From NCBI GenBank assembly GCA_009602735.1, contig WELA01002258.1, forward strand, positions 162,302 through 226,301: a DNA stretch of 64,000 nt, written 5' to 3'. Of this stretch, positions 57,480-64,000 are shown one piece after another; the first letter of the stretch is position 1; each line of letters begins with the position of its first letter. A model generated the notes under the pieces. The model ran no database searches. It saw only the letters and a program-made list of their open reading frames with translations, and was not told where the DNA came from. The stretch comes from Mesotaenium endlicherianum (taxonomy: Eukaryota > Streptophyta > Zygnematophyceae > Zygnematales > Mesotaeniaceae). Made by a program: the position numbers and the translations under genes.

Positions 57480-57722
57480 GTTAGTAGGATATGGACCTTT
57501 GTCATAGGGATTGCAGGAAGTATGTTAGTATTTAGTATAGTGGCTTCGCTGCTGTTTACCTTACAGGATGATTGCTAAAAGTTGACGTAGTTGCGATGCG
57601 CTACACATAAACGTATGAGTGTGTTTTTATCGCTCTCGCTCACTAACTGTCATATATTTTCCCCTCCAACTTAAATGGAGACAGGACCGCCTGTCACCTT
57701 CCCGTGTCAACTGAAATGACAG
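57480..57722 (-). repeat. E7 pol/third-ORF spacer with one polypurine-like motif
   Basis: Minus-strand TAAGTTGGAGGGG at 57661-57673 repeats the core of the true polypurine tract at 55666-55678. A short GACAGG...CCTGTC dyad lies beside it. Confidence 0.75.
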
Positions 57723-60700
57723 TTATGGAGGGACTCCAGCGGCCCGAAGGTGGAACCGTGTCAACGCCCCTTTGGCATTGGTCAAGTGGTCCTTAAACTC
57801 CCAAGTGTCCCCAGAGGCATCGTAACCCTTCCATCGAATGAGGTATTTCATGACATATTTAGACGATCGACGGACCGAGCGAGCGTCTAAAATCTCATCG
57901 ACCTCATATTCCTCAGGGTCGCCGTCCCGGACAGCGGGGACCGGTCCCGGTTGGACAGGGAACCGACCTGTGAACAGTGTATCACCTTTGATGTACGGTT
58001 CCAGGAAGGAGACATTAAAGACCGGGTGCCCCTTGTATTCAGCTGACATGTTCAGTTTGTAAGCATTCTGACCGACACGACGGACCACCGAATATGGACC
58101 GACCCAGACAGGGCCAAGCTTTTTCTTGACCACACCAGGGAGGTACAGGTGCTGAGAATGCAGTTTGACTAAATCCCCCTTGGAAAATGTCAGTTCCCGA
58201 CGGTGTTGATTAGCGTATTTTTGTTGGTTTTCTTGGGCCGTGTGCAAGTTTCGTTGGACTTCTGACAGGGTGTCAGCAAACTCCTGAGTTAACTGGAGGG
58301 AGACCGGGTTGTCAATCCCTTCAGGGTGAGTTAAAGATTCCCCTAGCACATCTAGAGGAGACTTAGGGACTCTACCCAGGCTGAGTTCAAAAGGAGTTTT
58401 GCCCGTTGACGCGTGCACCGCACTGTTGACCGCAAACTGAATTTGAGGCAACAGGTCATCCCAATTATCTTGTTTTTGGTTAATATATGCTCTCAGCACC
58501 TCCTGCAGAACTCGGTTAGTTCTTTCAGTCTGCCCATCAGTCTGAGGGTGGTTTGCTGTGCTGAGCAGCTGTTTGACTCCCATTAACCCCATTAAAGCTC
58601 TCCAGAACTTAGAGGTGAATTTTGAGTCTCTGTCTGAGATGATATTAGAAGGGAGCCCATGTTGGCATACTACATGGTTGTAAAACTGTCTCGCTGTTTC
58701 GAGTGCAGTCACTTTGACAGTTGTGGGGATAAAAATGACCATTTTTGTCAGTTTATCCACGACTACCAGTATTGAATCATGCCCGTTGGCAGTTCTTGGT
58801 AGTGAGACCACCCAGTCCATGGATATAGTTTCCCAGCGTCCCGCTGGGATGGGTAGCGGTTGCAAGAGACCTCCGGGTGGTGTGTGCCGAGACTTATTTC
58901 TCTGACACTGGTCACAGGACTTGACATATTTCAAGACCTCCCGGGGTAACCCCTCCCAATGATAATGTTTTGCCAGTTTGCCAACAGTTTTGGCCTGCCC
59001 CAAATGTCCACCCAGGAGACTGTCATGAGCTTGACTCAGTAAGAGAGACCTTATTTCCAAATTATTAGGAATGACCAGCTTCAGCCTGCCTGAAGTGGTT
59101 TCAGTCACCCAGACCCCTCCCTTGAGCTTATACCCGAGTGCAGTAGCACGACACACACCAGTAGTGGGGCTGGGCTCAAATGTTGGGTCAGAAAGGTAGG
59201 CTTTCCTAAGTTGTTCAAGGAAGGACTTTTTCACCTTTAGTGAAGTGAGTGCACACAGGACTTTATCTACAGCATGCTGACTAAAGTTCCTTTCTTGCAA
59301 GTCAGGTCTTCTAGAGAGTGCATCAGCAGGATTCAACTTCCCTGGTTTGTAGTCGATCTGGACTTGGAACTGCTCCAGCATCTGGCTCCAGCGGTTCTCC
59401 CTCCTCGACAGCTTGGACTTCTTCTGAAAGTGGGTCAGAGCTAGATGATCTGTAATCACCTTAAAAGCTTTACCATGTAAGTATGCTCTCCACTGTTTGA
59501 GTACATGAATGATAGCTAGCAGCTCTTTATCATGCACTGAGTAATTAATCTCCGCTGGATTAAATTTCATAGACTCATACAACACAGGATGCCACTCCTG
59601 CCGTACCTTACCATCCTTTGTGGTTTTGTCAGCAGGCTGCAACAAAATAGCACCCATGGCAAAATCAGAGGCATCAGTAACCACCTGCACCGGTTTGCTG
59701 GGGTCATACACGGCTAGCACTGGGGCAGAACAAAGGGCATCTTTAAGGGTCTGGAAGGCAGCCTGCTGCTCTTCCCCCCACACATACCCGATGTCTTTCT
59801 TAGTAAGGTCAGTCAGTTTACTGGCCTTTGTGGAATAATTCTCAATAAATCTCCTATAGTAGTTAGCCAACCCGAGGAAGGATCTAACTTCAGAGACAGA
59901 CTGTGGTACTGGCCAGTCCCTTATGGTCTGGACTTTCTTAGGATCCACACTGATGCCCTCTTTACTGACAACGTGGCCTAAGAATTCAATACTTTCCTTA
60001 AAGAAATCACACTTGCTCATTTTAGCATACAAGTGATTTTTCCGCAGAGTGTCCAGCACTTTCTTTAAGTGTTCAGTGTGCTGAGCTTCATCTTTAGAGA
60101 AAATTAAAATATCATCCAGGAAAACTTGCACAAACTTATCCAAATAAGGTCTGAAAATGTCATTCATAGCACCCATAAAGGTAGCAGGAGCATTAGTCAG
60201 TCCAAATGGCATCACGTTGAACTCATAGTGTCCATAACGTGTGCGGAAAGCAGTCTTGTGTTCATCCCCCTCAGCAATTCTGATTTGATGATAACCACTC
60301 TTGAGATCTATCTTACTGAACACCTTAGCGCCAGACAGGGTATCAAGCAAGTCCTCGATTCTGGGTAAAGCATACTTGTTCTTTACTGTAATTCTGTTCA
60401 GGGCTCTGTAATCCACACACATCCGCATACTGCCATCCTTTTTCTTAACAAATAGGATAGGTGCGCCGTACGGTGATTTACTGGGAGAAATGTAACCATT
60501 TTCCTCCAGCTCTGCAATCTGTGTTTTCAACTCCTCGCTCTCCAAATAAGACAAGCCATAAGTGCGTTGCCAGGGTGGCTGGCTACCAGGTAATAGATCA
60601 ATCCTATGATCTACTTCCCTTTTAGGGGGTAGTCCTGGAGGCATGTTAAACACATCAGTGTACTGAGCAACAATTTTTGCAGCAGTAGGGTGCTCCGGAG

Positions 60701-61439
60701 GGCTTACCTTTTTCTCAACCACTTCTTCAGGTTGAGGAGGTACCTCTCTTAGCAGCAGACAGAACATTCTGTCTTCCTTCTGGTTCCAGCTTTTGACGAA
60801 CTCCATTGCATTCAGCAACTTGCATCCTTCTGGAAGCCTCTTCTTTTCCTTCATTTGCCATCCACACAGGACAAGAGGAAGAGCACTGGTGGGTGCCAAG
60901 TCAGTCTGCCCATCACTGGCTCCTCTCACTTTAACTGTACCTCTGCTCCAACACACTTCAGCTTGATGTCTATTAAGCCAGGACCTGCCTAGCACGAGAT
61001 CATAAAAGCCAGTGTTGAGTACCTCAAATGTAAGCGTTTCAGTTAGAACTGCAATGCCAGAACCTAACTGGACCTCAATAGGCTTGGTTATAACTCCTCC
61101 CGGGATACTTGAGGCATCTCCAAGGAATATTTTTCTATTCCCTTGGGTGACAGTAGGCAGCCTTAGCCGCTTAACTAAGTCCTTGTGAATAAAAGTATGT
61201 GACGCCCCTCCGTCAACAAATGCCCTCACCTTCCTACCTGCAATCATGCAATGCAGTAGGATAGGGGGGACTGTCTTTTCCTGACTTTCGCATTGTTCTC
61301 CTGACGTAGCAAAGAAATGTTGGACATCAGGTGGAACAAGAGCATCCAGAGTGTGCACTCTCTGGACGTCTATATTACTGATGGTCTCCTTTATCTGTTT
61401 GTCAGGCATGCATAGTGAATCCAGTTCAGCAGGACCCAT
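57723..61439 (-). CDS. pol: E7 Pol polyprotein: protease, reverse transcriptase, RNase H, integrase, chromodomain
   Basis: 1238 residues from the first Met. Protease D-G-G-A lies at 76-79, a variant of D-S/T-G-A also found in E4. Reverse transcriptase covers about 300-490 with F-L-D-D at 440-443, followed by RNase H. The integrase has an HHCC finger (H-D-S-L-L-G-G-H ... C-D-Q-C-Q-R-N-K), a core with [13 protein letters not shown] and [10 protein letters not shown], then a GPY block ([11 protein letters not shown]). The chromodomain at 1177-1230 has Y-L-I-R-W-K-G-Y. The frame lies -1 to gag, as in E3, and may be reached by frameshifting or read from an overlap upstream of this Met. It replicates and integrates the element. 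Confidence 0.93.
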   Translation of the reverse strand: MGPAELDSLCMPDKQIKETISNIDVQRVHTLDALVPPDVQHFFATSGEQCESQEKTVPPILLHCMIAGRKVRAFVDGGASHTFIHKDLVKRLRLPTVTQGNRKIFLGDASSIPGGVITKPIEVQLGSGIAVLTETLTFEVLNTGFYDLVLGRSWLNRHQAEVCWSRGTVKVRGASDGQTDLAPTSALPLVLCGWQMKEKKRLPEGCKLLNAMEFVKSWNQKEDRMFCLLLREVPPQPEEVVEKKVSPPEHPTAAKIVAQYTDVFNMPPGLPPKREVDHRIDLLPGSQPPWQRTYGLSYLESEELKTQIAELEENGYISPSKSPYGAPILFVKKKDGSMRMCVDYRALNRITVKNKYALPRIEDLLDTLSGAKVFSKIDLKSGYHQIRIAEGDEHKTAFRTRYGHYEFNVMPFGLTNAPATFMGAMNDIFRPYLDKFVQVFLDDILIFSKDEAQHTEHLKKVLDTLRKNHLYAKMSKCDFFKESIEFLGHVVSKEGISVDPKKVQTIRDWPVPQSVSEVRSFLGLANYYRRFIENYSTKASKLTDLTKKDIGYVWGEEQQAAFQTLKDALCSAPVLAVYDPSKPVQVVTDASDFAMGAILLQPADKTTKDGKVRQEWHPVLYESMKFNPAEINYSVHDKELLAIIHVLKQWRAYLHGKAFKVITDHLALTHFQKKSKLSRRENRWSQMLEQFQVQIDYKPGKLNPADALSRRPDLQERNFSQHAVDKVLCALTSLKVKKSFLEQLRKAYLSDPTFEPSPTTGVCRATALGYKLKGGVWVTETTSGRLKLVIPNNLEIRSLLLSQAHDSLLGGHLGQAKTVGKLAKHYHWEGLPREVLKYVKSCDQCQRNKSRHTPPGGLLQPLPIPAGRWETISMDWVVSLPRTANGHDSILVVVDKLTKMVIFIPTTVKVTALETARQFYNHVVCQHGLPSNIISDRDSKFTSKFWRALMGLMGVKQLLSTANHPQTDGQTERTNRVLQEVLRAYINQKQDNWDDLLPQIQFAVNSAVHASTGKTPFELSLGRVPKSPLDVLGESLTHPEGIDNPVSLQLTQEFADTLSEVQRNLHTAQENQQKYANQHRRELTFSKGDLVKLHSQHLYLPGVVKKKLGPVWVGPYSVVRRVGQNAYKLNMSAEYKGHPVFNVSFLEPYIKGDTLFTGRFPVQPGPVPAVRDGDPEEYEVDEILDARSVRRSSKYVMKYLIRWKGYDASGDTWEFKDHLTNAKGALTRFHLRAAGVPP

Positions 61440-61507
61440 AATACCTGCTACGAGGGCAGCTAGTGACGACTCACTATCTCTAGCATCCTCACAGTCAGTA
61501 GACTGGA

Positions 61508-62986
61508 TTACTGACTGTTGCTGTCTTTTAAAGGCTGGTCTTTTCTCTCGACCTTAGGCAGGTGCTTGACCGGACACTGTTCTCTGTAGTGGCCTTTCTG
61601 CTGACAATGGTAGCAAGTAGATTTTGCTGAGGCTGGTCTCGGCTTAGTCCTACCACCACCCCTTCCATAGCCACCTCGAGAGGGACCACCTCTACCTCTA
61701 GACTGAATAGCATTGTACTCATACTCATATTCATCACCCTGATTATCCTCAGCCTGGTCTCCTTCAACTGCATTGTAGGAACCGTGGGGCTTTTTGACAA
61801 TCTTAGACACCAAAGCGTTACTCTGGCGCTTGTGATTGAACTGCTGCTGATCCCAGGCGTCAGCATCCTGGATCAAGTCAGCCAGTTTCTCATACTTTTT
61901 CTCAGCAAAATGACCAGAGACCTCGGATTTCAAGCCATACCTGAAGTATGCTATCCTATACCGTTCTGGCAAATCAGGCTGCTTCATCATGTTCTCTTGG
62001 AACTTTTGAGCAAACTCAGCAACTGAAGTGGTCTGCTTCAGTGTCAGGGAGATCATCGCATAGATAGCTTTCTCCTGCTGGTTGATGACATCAAACTTCT
62101 CATGCAACTTCTCGACAAACTCTACCCACGTAGGGTCACCGAGTTGCCGAGCCTTACGCTCTTCCTTCCAGTAAAGCCACCAGTCTGCGGCACTGCCTTT
62201 CAGTAGCGCACCGGTGTGCCTGACCTTCTCGTAATCTTGCAGTTCTGGGTAGTTCTCCAGCCACTGCTCAACATCCGCGAGAAACTTGATCAGGTAATAT
62301 TTTCTGTTTCCCTCAGGATCATAGTCCTGGGGAGGTTTCGGCTTGGGCTTACTAGGCCCTCGGCCACCACCACTAGTGGTGTGAGACCCCAGTTGGTCTC
62401 TGTCCCGGAGTAGGGACATTATGATTCTTTTGTCCTCCTGCTGGGACTGATACATGGTCGCCATTTGCGACTGCATCTGAACGAACAATGCTCCCAAGTC
62501 TACATTTTGGGGTGGTAGATTAGCAAATGCAGCAGCAGCATTGGCATCTACTCGCTGAGTAGTGTCCTCAACAATCCCTCTTGCTCCTGCAGCAGCAATT
62601 CCTGCCGCATTCAGCCGGTCACGTATTTGACCTAGGGGTACATTGAGTTGTACGGCAGGAGGTGGGTTCAGAACATTGGCCCTTGATGCCATAAGTTCTT
62701 CAACAGTGCGCTCGTCAGCTGGCTGTCCTTCCCTCCTTTGTATATCTTCAGCGGCCTTTGCTACTTGTTCAGCTTCTAGTCTGGCTATCTCCTCCTCAGC
62801 TTGCTGAGCTGCGACTGAGGCAATAGCAGCTGCCTCATCTGCAGCCTCCCTAGCTGCAGTATCCGCTACTGCTTCCGAATAGGTACGGTTTCCCGCTACA
62901 TGGCTTTCCGCCTGGTTTTCGACATTCTCGTTATCCTGGTTCTCCATGTCTCGGGAGTTGCTAGTTTGAGACCTTGTCCTTACCAT
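61508..62986 (-). CDS. gag: E7 Gag
   Basis: 492 residues starting [11 protein letters not shown]. Residues 30-105 are an Ala/Glu-rich helix, probably coiled coil. The capsid-like core lies at about 215-360 ([23 protein letters not shown]). An Arg/Gly/Tyr-rich stretch follows at 425-450. The CCHC knuckle [14 protein letters not shown] is at 458-471. It makes the particle and packages RNA. Confidence 0.92.
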   Translation of the reverse strand: MVRTRSQTSNSRDMENQDNENVENQAESHVAGNRTYSEAVADTAAREAADEAAAIASVAAQQAEEEIARLEAEQVAKAAEDIQRREGQPADERTVEELMASRANVLNPPPAVQLNVPLGQIRDRLNAAGIAAAGARGIVEDTTQRVDANAAAAFANLPPQNVDLGALFVQMQSQMATMYQSQQEDKRIIMSLLRDRDQLGSHTTSGGGRGPSKPKPKPPQDYDPEGNRKYYLIKFLADVEQWLENYPELQDYEKVRHTGALLKGSAADWWLYWKEERKARQLGDPTWVEFVEKLHEKFDVINQQEKAIYAMISLTLKQTTSVAEFAQKFQENMMKQPDLPERYRIAYFRYGLKSEVSGHFAEKKYEKLADLIQDADAWDQQQFNHKRQSNALVSKIVKKPHGSYNAVEGDQAEDNQGDEYEYEYNAIQSRGRGGPSRGGYGRGGGRTKPRPASAKSTCYHCQQKGHYREQCPVKHLPKVERKDQPLKDSNSQ

Positions 62987-63007
62987 ACAAAGAAGACTGT
63001 GATAACT

Positions 63008-63020
63008 GCTCCGATACCAC
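63008..63020 (-). promoter_or_regulatory. E7 primer binding site
   Basis: Minus strand GTGGTATCGGAGC adjoins the 5' LTR; initiator tRNA-Met type. Confidence 0.88.
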
Positions 63021-63741
63021 TGAAATGAATCGACTTACCAAATAGGCGATTAACAATTAATAAAGATCTTTATATCAGCAAGTAATCTTTATGGTAATTT
63101 CCGTTAACTGGTTAAACGGCAAAGGACAATACACTAGCAGTGAATAATACTCGTAAGTCAAATGCGAGTAAACTAGCATCAATAATGCAAATCAGTAAAC
63201 TCATACATAAGCAAGGTTAGAAGACAGTGCGTATCAATGGCTTCTCGCCTTGGATTCAGATCTCTCTCAGTAAGCTGTACAAGAGAGTTGGCCTCGTTTC
63301 CGAATGCCGAACTCGAGAGCAATGCCTAGCATATGTACATGGAATGAGTTTACTGTTCAACAGTCAGTGCGATGGCACCGCCTACCCGGGAGTTAACCAC
63401 GTTGGTAGGACCTCGGTTAACCAAATCCACTGCCATCTCCCATCATCCCGAATAGCCATCCATCATAGGGATGTCATCTGGCTATTCATCTAGCATATCG
63501 CACTTAGATGCATATCAAGGCAATTCGCTGCTACCGAGTACGGAAGTCAGCTTGCTGTCAAAGAATGTGTCAGCAAGCTGACTTATATGGACTTTCAGCC
63601 TGCTGCTTTCGACTGAGTCAGCAAACTGATAATTATGTAAAGTCCAGCAGACTGACTATTAACTAAAGTTCAGCAGGCTGAACTTAATTAACTATTATAT
63701 TTAAATGAATATTATATCGACTAATATACTGATTCATTACA
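63021..63741 (-). repeat. E7 5' LTR (family I)
   Basis: 721 bp. The U3 part (right end on the + strand) carries six words of the GTCAGC-NN-GCTGAC type between 63546 and 63683. Confidence 0.93.
63546..63683. promoter_or_regulatory. Array of dyad motifs in U3 of family I LTR
   Basis: Six related sites of 14-16 bp: 63546-63559, 63569-63582, 63594-63607, 63617-63630, 63643-63656 and 63668-63683. The second (GTCAGCAAGCTGAC) and the last (GTTCAGCAGGCTGAAC) are near-perfect palindromes; the others are imperfect. They lie in the stretch expected to hold the enhancer of the element. Confidence 0.6.
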
Positions 63742-63746
63742 TCTAG

Positions 63747-63939
63747 CCTTGCCTATGTATGAGTTTACTGATTGCATCATTGATGCTAGTTACTTGCATT
63801 TGACTTGCTAGTATTGTCCACTGCTAGTGTGTTGTCTTTTGCTGTTTAATCAATCAACAGAAAATCCATAAAAATTACTTGCTGATGTAAAGATCTTAAT
63901 TGATTGTTAATCGCCTATTTGGTAAGTCGATTCATTTCA
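63747..63939 (+). repeat. E4 3' LTR, second part
   Basis: It continues from the E7 insertion to the end GATTCATTTCA, followed by the outer target duplication ATGAT. Confidence 0.88.
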
Positions 63940-63944
63940 ATGAT

Positions 63945-64000
63945 CCTTTTGTCCTCCTCTTGGGATTGATACATGCTCGCCATTTGCGATTGCATCTGCA
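63945..64000 (-). pseudogene. E1 gag, continuing past the window edge
   Basis: Minus-strand sequence corresponds to Q-M-Q-S-Q-M-A-S-M-Y-Q-S-Q-E-E-D in other family I Gags. It continues directly the gag part that stops at 28587. Confidence 0.82.

Larger units (their letters stand above)
54948..63741 (-). mobile_element. E7: family I Ty3/gypsy chromovirus with third ORF, looks whole
   Basis: Perfect target duplication TCTAG (54943-54947 and 63742-63746). LTRs at 54948-55665 and 63021-63741 differ at about 2% by eye. The minus-strand order is 5' LTR, PBS, gag (492 residues), pol (1238 residues), spacer, third ORF (566 residues), polypurine tract, 3' LTR. All three frames are open over their full length, so it serves as the reference copy for family I. 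Total length 8794 bp. Confidence 0.94.
28588..63939 (+). mobile_element. E4: family I Ty3/gypsy chromovirus, inserted in gag of E1
   Basis: Target duplication ATGAT at 28583-28587 and 63940-63944. The + strand order is 5' LTR (28588-29100 and 38693-38934), PBS, gag, pol, spacer, third ORF, polypurine tract, 3' LTR (54378-54947 and 63747-63939). Four insertions interrupt it: E5 in the 5' LTR, E6 in pol, S3 near the end of pol and E7 in the 3' LTR. After subtracting them its own length is about 9.1 kb. The LTRs differ at roughly a tenth of positions by eye, so it is older than E5, E6 and E7. Broken, with well over ten breaks. Confidence 0.92.
8338..64000 (-). mobile_element. E1: outermost family I Ty3/gypsy chromovirus, continuing beyond the right edge
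   Basis: Read on the minus strand from the right: gag (63945-64000, resuming at 28587), pol (27672-25925, resuming at 12370-10393), a pol/third-ORF spacer, the third ORF (9972 to about 8480), then the polypurine tract and LTR end at 8362-8338. It is interrupted twice by other elements, E2 (12371-25919, TSD GCTGG/GTTGG) and E4 (28588-63939, TSD ATGAT on both sides). The 5' LTR lies outside the window. The copy is broken, with roughly ten or more breaks in its coding parts. As host of all the other insertions it is the oldest member of the nest. Confidence 0.88.

Overview
The window looks like nuclear DNA of a eukaryote of the plant lineage. It holds one spliced host gene at the left, and the rest is almost entirely Ty3/gypsy LTR retrotransposons of the chromovirus type, with primer binding sites complementary to initiator tRNA-Met. 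The gag and third-ORF proteins remind me of those that crowd the genomes of charophyte algae such as Chara. That guess rests on memory and is not proven by the sequence. No bacterial operons, rRNA, tRNA or CRISPR arrays were seen.

Layout. 1-2004: no recognisable gene, one faint Ty1/copia-like trace. 2005-5206 (+): a four-exon host gene whose splice phases all agree, encoding a 466-residue protein with a long Pro/Gln/Tyr-rich tract and one C-terminal membrane segment. 5207-7052: nothing recognised. 7053-8337: a rearranged + strand fragment of a family I element. 8338-64000: a single composite of LTR elements nested inside one another, up to four levels deep.

The nest can be dissected from terminal repeats and 5-bp target site duplications (TSDs). 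E1 (family I, minus, 8338 to beyond the right edge) carries two insertions. The first is E2 (family III, minus, 12371-25919), which holds solo LTR S1 (14449-15192) and the young element E3 (family II, minus, 17665-24344). The second is E4 (family I, plus, 28588-63939). E4 holds E5 (family I, minus, 29101-38687) in its 5' LTR, E6 (family II, minus, 41583-48167) in pol, solo LTR S3 (family IV, 50634-51892) near the end of pol, and E7 (family I, minus, 54948-63741) in its 3' LTR. E5 holds solo LTR S2 (33636-34357). LTR-pair divergence judged by eye agrees with this order: E3 about 0.2%, E7 about 2%, E6 and E5 about 4%, E2 and E4 about 10% or more.

The most interesting feature is that every family I copy carries a third reading frame between pol and the 3' LTR. 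It encodes a coiled-coil protein with a conserved central domain and an Arg/Ser-rich tail in its fullest form, and it exists in at least two diverged subtypes. The junction between pol and this frame carries extra copies of the element's own polypurine tract. E7 (gag, pol and third frame) and E3 (gag and pol) look whole; the other copies are broken.
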